Positions 16,690 to 25,415 are shown, numbered from the stretch's first letter. The stretch is 64,000 nucleotides of DNA from Candidatus Roseilinea sp. NK_OTU-006 (GCF_012931985.1 NZ_JAAFGM010000001.1:1-64000), one strand, 5' to 3'. The notes: a model not told the origin generated them from the sequence alone. Numbers and translations are program-made.

Positions 16690-17973
16690 ATGGCTGACAC
16701 ATCGGATCGCTTGACCGGCGCGCGGTTGGTCGAGCGCATGACCGAACGCGAACGCGAGCACGCGCGCCGCGTGGAGCAGGTGTTGCCGGTGCTGCGCGCC
16801 AATGCCGAGCAGGCCGACCGCGACGCGCGCTTCCAAATGGATAACCTGCGCGCGATTCGCGACGCCGGCTTGCTCGGCCTGATCGTGCCGGAGCGTTACG
16901 GCGGGTTGGGCGGCACGCTGCGCGACCTGTGCGCCGCTACCTTCGCCATGGGCACGGCCTGCCCCTCGACCGCGCTGGCCTATTTCTTTCACTGCACCAG
17001 CGCCTCGCGCGGGCTGCTGCCGTTGGAGGCCATCGAAGCCGGCCTGTACACGACCGAGGAGGCGCCGGTGGTGCGCGCGTTTGCCGAAAAGCTGCTGCGC
17101 AAGATGGGCGAGCGGCGCATGTGGCTGGCCAATTTCGCCAGCGAGAGCGGCAAGACCGAAGGCGCCAACGTCACCATTTCGACCGAGGCGACGCCGGTAG
17201 CGGGCGGCTGGCGACTGAACGGCGTCAAGTCGTTCGGTTGCGCCACCGGCGTGGCCGACGAATACCTGGTCACGGCAAAGTTGGCCGGCAGCGCCGACGT
17301 GGACGGCTTGGCGCTGTTCTTCGTCCCGCGCGACGCCGAGGGCGTGTCGCCGCGCGCGCCGTGGCAGCCCATCGGCATGCGCGCCACCGCCACCGATGGC
17401 ATCGTCCTCAAGGATGTGTTCGTGCCGTCGGATGAGGCGTTGACCATCCCCGGCGCGTTTGCCCGCGCTACGCAGATGTCGCGCGGCACTTGGGTGGGCA
17501 ACCAAGTCGCCATCGCGGCGGTCTATCTGGGGGTTGCACAGGCTTGCTACGACCACACCATCCAGGCGTTGCTTGACTTCAAATTCCAAGATACCGGTCG
17601 CAGCATTGCCACCAGCCCGATGCACCAGGAACTGATCGGCCACATGGCGGTGGACCTCGAGACCGGCTACCTATGGTTGCGCCGGCAGTTGGAGCTGGAG
17701 ACCGCCGAACCGCCGCTCAAGCCGAAAGCCGAAGTCGCCAGGCAGTGGCGCATGTGCAAGGGTCAAGTGTGCGAGGCGGCTTTCCGCGTGGCCGTCAACG
17801 CCTTCAAAGCGAGCGGCACCAGCGGCAGCACCAACAGCGGCGTGGTGGCCCGGGCGTTGCGCGATCTCAGCATGGGGCTGGTGCAGGCCTTTCCCGCCGA
17901 GCGCGGGCGCTTGGAAGTGGCCCGGATGATCGTCGAGGGAAGCGGGTACCATGGACTGGACGTGAAGCGATGA
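16690..17973 (+). CDS. Acyl-CoA-dehydrogenase-superfamily flavoprotein, atypical
   Basis: A 427-residue protein with the N-terminal helical, middle barrel (GGWRLNGVKSFGCATGVAD) and C-terminal helical domains of the acyl-CoA dehydrogenase fold. The usual catalytic glutamate region is not evident. SGSTNSGVVARALRDLSMG is in its place, which recalls flavin monooxygenases of the same fold such as DszC. It may be an oxygenase or a dehydrogenase on a CoA ester. It overlaps the following aldehyde dehydrogenase by four bases (ATGA). Confidence 0.8.
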   Translation: MADTSDRLTGARLVERMTEREREHARRVEQVLPVLRANAEQADRDARFQMDNLRAIRDAGLLGLIVPERYGGLGGTLRDLCAATFAMGTACPSTALAYFFHCTSASRGLLPLEAIEAGLYTTEEAPVVRAFAEKLLRKMGERRMWLANFASESGKTEGANVTISTEATPVAGGWRLNGVKSFGCATGVADEYLVTAKLAGSADVDGLALFFVPRDAEGVSPRAPWQPIGMRATATDGIVLKDVFVPSDEALTIPGAFARATQMSRGTWVGNQVAIAAVYLGVAQACYDHTIQALLDFKFQDTGRSIATSPMHQELIGHMAVDLETGYLWLRRQLELETAEPPLKPKAEVARQWRMCKGQVCEAAFRVAVNAFKASGTSGSTNSGVVARALRDLSMGLVQAFPAERGRLEVARMIVEGSGYHGLDVKR

Positions 17974-19409
17974 GACAACTTCCACCTCTGGTTGATCTGA
18001 TTGATGGCCAGACCAGCGCGCCGGAAGTGGCGCTGGGCGCTTGGCTCGAAGATCCCAACACCGGCGAACGCCTGCAAGCGCAGATGGCGACCAGCGCGGC
18101 TCAGCTTGAGCGCGCGCTGGCTGCCGCGTGGCGCGTGCATGAGCAGGGCACCTGGGCGCGCTTGCCGGCCGATGAGCGCGCCGGTTATCTGGCCGCGATG
18201 AGCGCCGAGTTGGATAAGCGCAAAGCGCGCATCGCCGAGCTCGAGGCGCTCACCACCGGCGCGGTGATCCGCCTGACCACTATGCTCGGTGTCATTACGA
18301 CCGGCGCGTGGCTGCTGGCCATCGAACAGATGAAAACCACAGGCGCGACCGGCTTCATGGATGGCCCGAACGGGCATACAGTCGAGATCCACCGTTTGCC
18401 ATGGGGGCCGGCGCTGGCGTTGGTGCCGTGGAACGCGCCTGCGCCGATGGCTGCGCACAAAGTCGCCAATGCGCTTGCCGCCGGATGCCCAACCATCCTC
18501 AAGCCAAGCGAATGGGCGCCGCATGGCTGCGACGTGTTCGTTGAGGCGGCCCAGGCTGCCAAGTTGCCGCCTGGCGTATTCCAGGTGGTGCATGGCGGGC
18601 CGGCCGTGGGCGGCGCCTTGGTCAAGGACCGACGCATCCGTGCGGTGAGCTACACCGGTGGCGTCGCCGGCGGTCGAGCGATCGCGCATGCTTGCGCCGA
18701 GGACTTTAAGCCCGCGCAACTCGAGCTGGGCGGGAACAACCCGATGGTGGTGTTGGAAGACGCCGATTTGGACTTGGCTGCTCAGGGCGTCGTGAATCTG
18801 CTTATCTCGCTGAATGGCCAGTGGTGCCGCGCGCTGGGACGCTTGATTGTCCATGAGCGCATCGTCAACGATCTGCTGGCCCGGGCGCTCGACCGACTCA
18901 GCCGCGTCCGCTTGGGCGATTCGCTCTCGCCGGAAAGCGACATGGGGCCGCTGATTCACTCGCAGCACAAGGCGAAGGTCGAGGCGCAGCTCCAGGCGCT
19001 AATTGAGCGAGGTGGGCAGGCCCATCACAGCACACCTCTGCCCGACCTCTCCGGCCACTTCCTGGCGCCGACGCTGGTGACCGGTGTGCGCGCCGAGGAT
19101 GCGACCGAGGAGATCTTTGGGCCGGTCGCCACCGTCCACACTTTCGCCACCGAAGACGAAGCGCTGAGGCTGGCGAACGGTACGCCCTATGGCCTGGAAG
19201 CCTATGTGTTCACCCGCGACGAGGCGTGCGGGTTGGCCTTGGGGCGGCGCATCCATGCCGGCGGGGTGAAGGTGAACGGCAGCAGCATGCTCAGTCTAAA
19301 CCTGTTTGCTCCCCGGCCGGCTTGGGGCTGGAGTGGCTTCGCCGAAGAAGGCACGATCGAGACTTTCCGCTTCTTCTGCGGCACGCGCGTGGTGGGCGCA
19401 GAGGGGTAA
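17970..19409 (+). CDS. Aldehyde dehydrogenase, second copy
   Basis: A 479-residue aldehyde dehydrogenase with C286 (NGQWCRALGR) and E252 (LELGGNN). It differs clearly from the 8997 copy: its N-terminus lacks the usual GG-x-W start, and the cofactor loop is SYTGGVAGG. ATG 17970 overlaps the upstream stop. It is the last gene of the operon, and a terminator hairpin follows 17 bases later. Two divergent aldehyde dehydrogenases imply two different aldehydes in the pathway. Confidence 0.9.
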   Translation: MRQLPPLVDLIDGQTSAPEVALGAWLEDPNTGERLQAQMATSAAQLERALAAAWRVHEQGTWARLPADERAGYLAAMSAELDKRKARIAELEALTTGAVIRLTTMLGVITTGAWLLAIEQMKTTGATGFMDGPNGHTVEIHRLPWGPALALVPWNAPAPMAAHKVANALAAGCPTILKPSEWAPHGCDVFVEAAQAAKLPPGVFQVVHGGPAVGGALVKDRRIRAVSYTGGVAGGRAIAHACAEDFKPAQLELGGNNPMVVLEDADLDLAAQGVVNLLISLNGQWCRALGRLIVHERIVNDLLARALDRLSRVRLGDSLSPESDMGPLIHSQHKAKVEAQLQALIERGGQAHHSTPLPDLSGHFLAPTLVTGVRAEDATEEIFGPVATVHTFATEDEALRLANGTPYGLEAYVFTRDEACGLALGRRIHAGGVKVNGSSMLSLNLFAPRPAWGWSGFAEEGTIETFRFFCGTRVVGAEG

Positions 19410-19426
19410 ACGGGGGATTTCTGACG

Positions 19427-19461
19427 AGGGGTAGGCACAGACATAGCCTGCGCCTACCCCT
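19427..19461 (+). terminator. Hairpin terminator closing the 19-gene operon
   Basis: AGGGGTAGGC (19427-19436) pairs perfectly with GCCTACCCCT (19452-19461) across a 15-base loop and is followed by T-rich sequence (gtcttgttc). It stands 17 bases after the last stop codon, where a rho-independent terminator is expected. Confidence 0.7.
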
Positions 19462-19560
19462 GTCTTGTTCCTGCAGAGAAATGCCTCCGCGAGGCGGCCG
19501 GCAGTGTCATTCCGCGTCGTTGAACCGTATCATCTTACACTGCGCCGCGCGTCAGGGCGG

Positions 19561-19576
19561 TGCTATATTCTTCGCA
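19561..19576 (+). promoter_or_regulatory. Extended -10 promoter giving a probably leaderless transcript
   Basis: TGC followed by TATATT (19561-19569) is an extended -10 element. The predicted start of transcription, about seven bases on, coincides with the A of the ATG at 19576. No -35 box and no Shine-Dalgarno are visible. The rest of the gap from 19462 shows nothing identifiable. Confidence 0.5.
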
Positions 19577-20610
19577 TGTCGCCGCTGCCCGACGTTCTGA
19601 AGGTAGAACTTCGCATCGAGGTCAACGATCAACCGCTGGTCGTCAACGTGCAGGTGCAAGGGGAAGGGGAACGTGCGCGCCGCGCTGCGGCCGAGTTATC
19701 GGCGGTGATTGCCGCCGCGCTGGCTGCAGCGCATCAGCCGACCGACTCCACCATTGCGCCCACGGGCGACGCGGCATCCCGCTTGGCGCAGCCCGCCGTG
19801 GGGTTAGCCGCGCAAGCCCTGCCGGAGGCGCCGGCGTCCGCTGCCATCGCCAACGCTTCCCAGAACGAGACCGCCGATGCGACGCGCGCGCCGCGTGCCG
19901 ATGCCTCAAGTCCGTCGCTGCTCGTGGGCCAAATGCAACGCTATCGCGCGCAGATCAGCCTCGGCATGGGTGGATTGTTGCTCGCGCTGGCCGTGCTGGT
20001 GCCGGCGGTGGTCCCGCCCGATCAGCGTCGCGAGGTGTTGATCATGACCATCCTGTTTGGGTTGACGGGCGCACTGTTGTTGTTCACGGCGATGTTGCCT
20101 GGACAGGGGCGGCAAGCGGCGTTTGCGGATGCGGCGCCGGCGTCCAGGCTGTCTGCATCGCCGGCGACGAAAGGGGAGGCCACGGTTGCGCGGTTTCGCT
20201 TGTCGGCTAAACGCCGGACGCCGCTGAAAGCCGGATGGGGGATCGCCCTCGGCGCGGCGTTCGTGTTGCTGGGCATCCTGGCGCCATTTACGCTTGGCGC
20301 AACAACGGCGGACGAGCGCTTCGTGATCATGCTTGGCTTTGCGCCGATCACGGTCATAGGCTTCTTCCTGATCGCGATATTCGGTCGTGGCCTTGTCGCC
20401 GGGCGATTCCCGCGGCGCGCTGCTGCACAGCCCCAGCCCGCGATCCGGCCATCGAGCGCGCCGGCAGCTAAGCGCCCGCCGGTGGCGCGCGTGCCGCAGA
20501 CGTTCGAGTACCGCGCTATCGTGCCGGCGGCGATCATCGGCTTGCTGGTAGTGATGATCGCTGTCGTGGGTTTGGTGATCTACGCTGCCGCCGCATCGGC
20601 GCTGCGATAG
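19576..20610 (+). CDS. Membrane protein with a long soluble N-terminus, unknown function
   Basis: A 344-residue protein. The first 115 residues are soluble and end in an alanine/proline-rich stretch. Two membrane segments follow (about 126-145 and 150-168), then a basic linker, two more segments (about 215-240 and 247-265), a second proline-rich linker and a final C-terminal segment. I recognise no family. The next gene, 4 bases on, also encodes a membrane protein, so the two may work together. ATG 19576 is placed by the promoter. Confidence 0.65.
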   Translation: MSPLPDVLKVELRIEVNDQPLVVNVQVQGEGERARRAAAELSAVIAAALAAAHQPTDSTIAPTGDAASRLAQPAVGLAAQALPEAPASAAIANASQNETADATRAPRADASSPSLLVGQMQRYRAQISLGMGGLLLALAVLVPAVVPPDQRREVLIMTILFGLTGALLLFTAMLPGQGRQAAFADAAPASRLSASPATKGEATVARFRLSAKRRTPLKAGWGIALGAAFVLLGILAPFTLGATTADERFVIMLGFAPITVIGFFLIAIFGRGLVAGRFPRRAAAQPQPAIRPSSAPAAKRPPVARVPQTFEYRAIVPAAIIGLLVVMIAVVGLVIYAAAASALR

Positions 20611-20614
20611 CGGC

Positions 20615-21388
20615 ATGGATTCGGTTGCCATGAGTTTGAACTTCATCATCGGTTTTTTGACGGCAGTTGTTTCCGGCGTCTTCGCGGCTCTGGTGCTGAA
20701 CCGTTACCGCCTGCGCGGCGGGACGCATCTGTTGGTGTGGGGATTGGGCCTGGGGCTGTATTTCATCGGCGGCCTGACCGAGACCTGGTTGAACTTTGGC
20801 TGGAATGCGCTCGCCTTCCGGCTGTGGTATTGGTCTGGCGCGTTGATGGTGGCGCCGGTGCTGGGGCAGGGTACGTTGCACTTGCTCGTGCGAAAGCCGT
20901 ATATCGCCGACATCCTTTCCATCGTCGTCGGCATCGTCGCGTTCGTCAGCTTGGTGTGGATGCTTTCGCTGCCGCTCGATGCGTCGAAGTTCATACCGGG
21001 GGCCGACGTGGGCAAGTTCCTCACCGAGAGCTATCGCGCCATCTTGCCGGATACGCCGGTGCGGCGCATCTTGCCGCCGGTGTTGAACGCCTATGGCACA
21101 ATCTTGCTGGTGGGTGGCGCCGTCTATTCGGCCTATCTCTTCCTGCGCAAGCAAATCCTGCCCAATCGGGTAATCGGCAATATCTTCATCGCCATGGGAG
21201 GGTTGCTGCCGGCGCTGGGCGGCGCGATCATCAAATTGGCCGAGACGACGCCGGCGCTGAGTGAGGTCGGCTCGGCGCTGAAATACCTGGGCATCTTCCT
21301 GGGCGTGGTGTTCCTGTTCATCGGCTTCCAACTAGCGACGATGGGCGCGCCGCAGCCACGACCCAGGGTGGCAAAGTCCGCCGTTTAA
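20615..21388 (+). CDS. Seven-helix membrane protein, unknown function
   Basis: A 257-residue integral membrane protein with about seven hydrophobic helices, beginning LNFIIGFLTAVVSGVFAALVL and ending with a short proline/arginine tail. The even spacing of helices recalls 7TM sensor modules, but no signalling domain is attached and no diagnostic residue such as a retinal lysine is evident. It is cotranscribed with the 19576 gene. A nested hairpin starts directly at its stop codon. Confidence 0.65.
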   Translation: MDSVAMSLNFIIGFLTAVVSGVFAALVLNRYRLRGGTHLLVWGLGLGLYFIGGLTETWLNFGWNALAFRLWYWSGALMVAPVLGQGTLHLLVRKPYIADILSIVVGIVAFVSLVWMLSLPLDASKFIPGADVGKFLTESYRAILPDTPVRRILPPVLNAYGTILLVGGAVYSAYLFLRKQILPNRVIGNIFIAMGGLLPALGGAIIKLAETTPALSEVGSALKYLGIFLGVVFLFIGFQLATMGAPQPRPRVAKSAV

Positions 21389-21435
21389 GGACGAGGCGCC
21401 GGCGACATGTGCAGCCGCAGGCGGCTGCCTCGTCC
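21389..21435. terminator. Nested hairpins between convergent genes
   Basis: GGACGAGGC (21389-21397) pairs with GCCTCGTCC (21427-21435), and inside it AGCCGC (21413-21418) pairs with GCGGCT (21421-21426). It begins immediately after the 20615 stop and lies between convergent genes. There is no T-run, so a terminator role is likely but not certain. Confidence 0.5.
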
Positions 21436-21531
21436 GGAGTCGCCCACGCCGAGTGGCGATGCGGGTTGCTCTGGATAATGCTTGTTGCGCCTCTCGGTCA
21501 TCGTTGCGGCAGTGAGCCCGACTTGTGGCGG

Positions 21532-23094
21532 TTATGCCATCTTGCGCCCGGCGGCGTAGTGCGCTTCCAGCGTATCGCGCGGTCGCCAGCCTAACAACCG
21601 TTTAGCCTTGTCGTTGCGGAACACGCCGTGGGGGAGGTCGGCGCCGATGTGGAAATATTCAAACGGCGCCGGCAGCTCGCCTACTTCGAGCGCGCAGCGG
21701 ATCGCCCGCGCGGCGTCTCCCCACGAAATGGTCAACGGGTGAATCCGTGAGCCATAGAGCGTGGTCGGTTCAACGAACTGGCAGAAGGTGAGCGTCGGCA
21801 CGACCAGCCCGTAGTGCTCCGCGAAGATGCGGCAGATCTCCTGGCCGAAGTATTTGCTCATCAAGTAGACCCAGTCTTTGCCGGGGCGCGGCGGCACGTC
21901 GTCCACGATGTCGTGATCCCAGTCGTAGCCGGTGCGGTCGTGCGCGCCGAGCATAAACGGGCCGGTGTGCACAACGCGCGGGATGCCATGTGCGACGGCA
22001 GCGCGCATCACGTTGTACGCGCCGATGGTGTTCACCAAGAAGGCATCCGTCGGATCGTTGCGCAGCACAGTGCAGTTGATGATCGCATCCACGCCTTCGC
22101 AAGCGGCCATGACTTGAGCAGGATCGCGTATATCCATCACCCGCCAGGTGTGGGGAGGCTGAGGGGCTTCCGGCATCGGCGCGCCGGGGGACTGTGGCTG
22201 GCCCGTTGCCAAAATCTCCTCAACCGGCTTGAGGTCGGCAAGGCGCAGGATGTAGTCGGGCGCCAGCTCGCGCGTTGTGGCTGCGGCTAGCGGCCCGCCC
22301 GCGCCGAGCAGCGCCACCTTGCGGATGGCTGGCCGCGGCGAGATCGGTGATGGGCGCGTGGGCGGCGCGCTGGCGCGCGATGCGGCGTGTCCGGCGAAGT
22401 TGCGCCGGGGGGCGAAAGCGAATTCCTCCGGAGTCCGCGTGAACTGAAAGCGCGCGCGGGGGTCGGCGGAGGGCACATGGACGATGAACCAGCCGTCTGT
22501 GGGGTGTGTTAATGCCGCCTGGATTGCGGCGACGGCGTCGTCGGCATGTACCCACATCGGGTCGAACGGTTGGCCGGCGGTGGCGGCGTCGTCCACCACC
22601 TGACCGAGGCGCAGGCAGACGGCTGAGATGCGCGTGGAGCGGGTCATCTCGCGCACGCCTAATTCGGCCAACCAGGCGCACAGGTCGTCGAGGTGCGGCG
22701 TAGGGCGCGGCCGCCATCCCTCGTCTGCGCGAAACTGAGCCGGCGTATCGGCAAACAGCGCCAGCGCGCTGCCCAGCACAACGCGCCTAGCGCCGGACTT
22801 CGCCGCAGCGTCCATCAATTGGAATGTGCCGCGCGTGGCATGGTCGAGCGATGCCTCATCGCGCTCCAGCCGAGTGTAGAGCGGCGCGAGATGAATCACG
22901 TCGGCGACGCCATCGCAAATGGCCTGCGTGAAGGCCAAATCGCGCAGGTCGCCGGTGCGCCCCTCGACTCCTTCGGGAAGCGCGCGATCGAGCTGTAGGT
23001 CCACTGCGCGGATGCGTCGTGTGTGGCGCAGGGCTGCGATGGCGTGATGCGCCAGGAGGCTGTCGGCGCCGGTGATCAAAAGCAGGTCGTTCAT
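21532..23094 (-). CDS. Tandem short-chain dehydrogenase/epimerase-like protein
   Basis: A 520-residue protein built from two extended-SDR domains. The first has the nucleotide loop LITGADSLLA at the N-terminus and lacks an obvious YxxxK. The second starts near residue 256 with VALLGAGGPLA and keeps the active-site YLMSKYFGQ. A proline-rich linker joins them. The first half may be structural or regulatory, and the second may act as an NAD-dependent epimerase/dehydratase on a sugar nucleotide. Normal SDR epimerases are about 320 residues, so this is a fusion of two. The gene points toward the 20615 gene. Confidence 0.75.
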   Translation of the reverse strand: MNDLLLITGADSLLAHHAIAALRHTRRIRAVDLQLDRALPEGVEGRTGDLRDLAFTQAICDGVADVIHLAPLYTRLERDEASLDHATRGTFQLMDAAAKSGARRVVLGSALALFADTPAQFRADEGWRPRPTPHLDDLCAWLAELGVREMTRSTRISAVCLRLGQVVDDAATAGQPFDPMWVHADDAVAAIQAALTHPTDGWFIVHVPSADPRARFQFTRTPEEFAFAPRRNFAGHAASRASAPPTRPSPISPRPAIRKVALLGAGGPLAAATTRELAPDYILRLADLKPVEEILATGQPQSPGAPMPEAPQPPHTWRVMDIRDPAQVMAACEGVDAIINCTVLRNDPTDAFLVNTIGAYNVMRAAVAHGIPRVVHTGPFMLGAHDRTGYDWDHDIVDDVPPRPGKDWVYLMSKYFGQEICRIFAEHYGLVVPTLTFCQFVEPTTLYGSRIHPLTISWGDAARAIRCALEVGELPAPFEYFHIGADLPHGVFRNDKAKRLLGWRPRDTLEAHYAAGRKMA

Positions 23095-23149
23095 CCGATG
23101 CGGAATGATAGGTGAACGGCCAGAAAGGGCAAGCGCAGCGGAATAAGCG

Positions 23150-24127
23150 TTAGCGCGTCGGATGCCAGCTTGGAATGAAGTCGTTCACGCGCAGCGCGTG
23201 AGCCGGACCAGGCGCCGGCCAGCGGTTGGGATGCAGTAGGCCGGCCAGGATTTCCACGCCGTCCACGACGCGCGGGCCGGGCCGGCTGAAGTATGACGTG
23301 GCGTCCACGGCGTAGAGCTGCCACAGGTAGGTCGCCGGTAGGTCGCGCCAGATCTCGTGCGCAGCAGCGTTTTGAAACTCGCGCACGCTGCCGGCCAGGT
23401 CGAAGCCGCAGGGCATGGCGATCACGCACTCGGCCTGCGTGCGCGCCACATCCTCCCAAGCGCAGCGGAAGCTGGGCTTGCCTTTGCGGCCGAGCACTGG
23501 ATTGCCGCCGGCGATTTCGATCTGCTCCGGCACCCAGTGGCCGGGAGCGAACGGTGGGTCGAGCCATTCCAGCGCGGCGACGGTCGGGCGATGGACGATG
23601 CCGGCCAGCGCCTCGCGCACGCGCTCCAGCCGGTCGCGCAACGCTTGCACGCGCGCCTTGGCCACAGCGTTTGTACCCGTCAGCTCGCCGACGGTGAGGA
23701 TGGTCTGGAAGATCCCCTCGATATCGGTTGGCTCCAGCGAGACGACTTGCGCCGAGCCTTCCCACTTGTGGCTGAGGTCGCGCACGACGGCGCGCACCGT
23801 GGCGTAGGACACGGCGCACACATCGCACAACTCCTGGGTCAGGATGAGGTCGGGCTTAGCGGCGTCGAGCCGATCGGTGTGTAGGCCGTAGAGGCTGAGG
23901 CCGTCGCGCAGGCGTTGCGATACGCGCGCATCTATCTCTGCGCTGGTCAGCGCGGGGTTGATCGTACCATCGTCGCCGGTGACGCCGATGCTGCTGTAGG
24001 TCATCACCGGCACATCGGCGACTTCGGGCGGGTAGTCGCACTCGTGGCTGCGGCCGACCAGCGAATCGCGCAGGCCGAGCAGGCATACAATTTCTGTTGC
24101 GCTGGGCAAAAGGGAGACGATGCGCAT
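23150..24127 (-). CDS. Cobalamin/siderophore-binding-like (BtuF-type) protein, no signal peptide
   Basis: The 325-residue protein starts MRIVSLLPSATEIVCLLGL, the hallmark of BtuF-like substrate-binding proteins. DLILTQELCDVCAVSY and a long backbone helix follow. Unlike transported versions it has no signal peptide or lipobox and no permease genes nearby, so it is probably cytoplasmic. Such stand-alone proteins are usually annotated as cobalamin-binding. Its 5' region contains a heptanucleotide array, which may affect expression. Confidence 0.75.
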   Translation of the reverse strand: MRIVSLLPSATEIVCLLGLRDSLVGRSHECDYPPEVADVPVMTYSSIGVTGDDGTINPALTSAEIDARVSQRLRDGLSLYGLHTDRLDAAKPDLILTQELCDVCAVSYATVRAVVRDLSHKWEGSAQVVSLEPTDIEGIFQTILTVGELTGTNAVAKARVQALRDRLERVREALAGIVHRPTVAALEWLDPPFAPGHWVPEQIEIAGGNPVLGRKGKPSFRCAWEDVARTQAECVIAMPCGFDLAGSVREFQNAAAHEIWRDLPATYLWQLYAVDATSYFSRPGPRVVDGVEILAGLLHPNRWPAPGPAHALRVNDFIPSWHPTR

Positions 24128-24154
24128 GTTTTGGATTTGCGATTGATGGACTGA

Positions 24155-24213
24155 GATAGAGATTAGAGATTGGAGATTGGAGATTGGAGATTGGAGATTG
24201 GAGATTAGAGATT
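24155..24213 (+). repeat. Heptanucleotide tandem array GATTGGA
   Basis: Seven successive GATT(G/A)GA units (24161-24209) with degenerate flanks. They fill the gap between the 24215 gene and the start of the 23150 gene. The same heptamer, on the other strand, recurs at 42814-42848. Confidence 0.9.
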
Positions 24214-24214
24214 G

Positions 24215-25336
24215 TCAGTCATCACCACGGAATTCTGGACTCTGGACTCTGGACTCTGGACTCTCAATTCTTACCTCTCGCCCGTCCTGCGATGAGCGAT
24301 AGATGGCGTCTATGATTTGCAGGCCGATCAGGCCGTGCTCGCCGGGCGATTCCGGCTCAGCGCCGCTCAGCACGCAATCCACGAAGTGATGCACAGCGAT
24401 GCGATGGCCGCTGACGCCGACCGGCAGGCGCGGCACGATCGTTGCCGGCTGATCGTTGACGAGTTTATACATCACCACGGTCTCGTTGTTCGGCGCGCCG
24501 GTGTAGAAATTGGCGCCGGCCTCGCTGCCAAACAGCCTCACGTAAAAGCCGTCTTGTAGCGGCTCGCGATGTGATGCCCATGCCGACTCGAACTGCAGCA
24601 CGGCGCCGTTGGCGAAGCGCACGAAGCCGAGGCCCATGTCGTCCACGTCGAAGTGGGCTGGCTTGACATCGCGCGGTTTGGTCTTCTGCCCGCGCGGGCC
24701 GAACTCGGCAAACGTGGCGCCGCTTACCGCGACTGGCCGTGGATAGCCCATCAGCCACAGCGCCAGGTCGAGCACGTGCACGCCCAGGTCAATCAACGCG
24801 CCGCCGCCGGCGCGCTCCTTCTGTGTGAACCACTGACCGTGCGTCGGGATCCATCCCTCGCGCAGCCAGCCCGCCTTGGCCGCGTAGATGTGGCCGAAGT
24901 CGCCGGCGCGGATCTCGCCTTTCAACCAGACGATCTCCGGGCGATAGCGATGGTTGTAACACACCATCAGCGTCTTGTGCGCAGCGCGCGCGGCCTCGAT
25001 CATGCGCCGGCCGGCTTCAACCGACACGGCGAGCGGCTTCTCGCACAGCACATGCTTGCCGTGGGCAAACGCTTCCAAGGCGACCGGCTCGTGCAGCCAG
25101 TTGGGCAGGGCGATGCTGATGGCGTCTATCTCGCTCGAATTCAATACCTGGCGATAGTCGGTGAAGCGGCGCGACTCCGGGATGTTGAACCGGTCGCCGC
25201 GTTCCTTCAGGACGGCCGGGTTAATGTCGCAGATCGCGGCCAGCTCACAGTTCGGGTGGGTCTGGTAGCCCTCGATGTGGTTCCAACCCACGCCCACGCC
25301 GATGACTGCAGCGCGAAGTTTTGATGAAGGCGTCAT
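24215..25336 (-). CDS. Gfo/Idh/MocA-family oxidoreductase
   Basis: A 373-residue NAD(P)-dependent sugar dehydrogenase-like protein. It has a Rossmann start (AAVIGVGVGWNHIEGYQ), the conserved EKP motif in HVLCEKPLAVS, and the C-terminal GGGALIDLGVHVLDLALWLMG with the probable catalytic histidine. It would oxidise or isomerise a sugar, inositol or sugar-amine; the substrate is unknown. The last residues (about RIESPESRVQSPEFRGDD) are encoded by a CTGGACT heptamer array and look like a repeat-derived tail added to the normal end. Confidence 0.88.
   Translation of the reverse strand: MTPSSKLRAAVIGVGVGWNHIEGYQTHPNCELAAICDINPAVLKERGDRFNIPESRRFTDYRQVLNSSEIDAISIALPNWLHEPVALEAFAHGKHVLCEKPLAVSVEAGRRMIEAARAAHKTLMVCYNHRYRPEIVWLKGEIRAGDFGHIYAAKAGWLREGWIPTHGQWFTQKERAGGGALIDLGVHVLDLALWLMGYPRPVAVSGATFAEFGPRGQKTKPRDVKPAHFDVDDMGLGFVRFANGAVLQFESAWASHREPLQDGFYVRLFGSEAGANFYTGAPNNETVVMYKLVNDQPATIVPRLPVGVSGHRIAVHHFVDCVLSGAEPESPGEHGLIGLQIIDAIYRSSQDGREVRIESPESRVQSPEFRGDD
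24235..24262 (+). repeat. Heptanucleotide tandem array CTGGACT inside a coding end
   Basis: Four perfect CTGGACT units. They lie within the last codons of the 24215 gene, only 20 bases from the GATTGGA array, and share its seven-base period but not its sequence. Confidence 0.9.
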
Positions 25337-25361
25337 AGTCGTGTGTTCTACAGCCCACTCC

Positions 25362-25415
25362 CGACTTTCCCACTCCCTACTTCCGCACTGGGGAGTTGGG
25401 AGTCGGTGTATACGT
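25362..25415 (+). repeat. Degenerate heptamer repeats, inverted blocks
   Basis: ACTCCCG/ACTCCCT-like units on one side and GGGGAGT-TGGGAGT units on the other form an imperfect inverted arrangement between the 24215 gene and gcvPA. The motif GGAAGTAGGGAGTG (minus strand here) recurs at 53881-53900. Confidence 0.65.

Noticed and set aside
24155-24262. CRISPR array
   Set aside because: The units are seven bases long with no spacers, and no cas genes are near.
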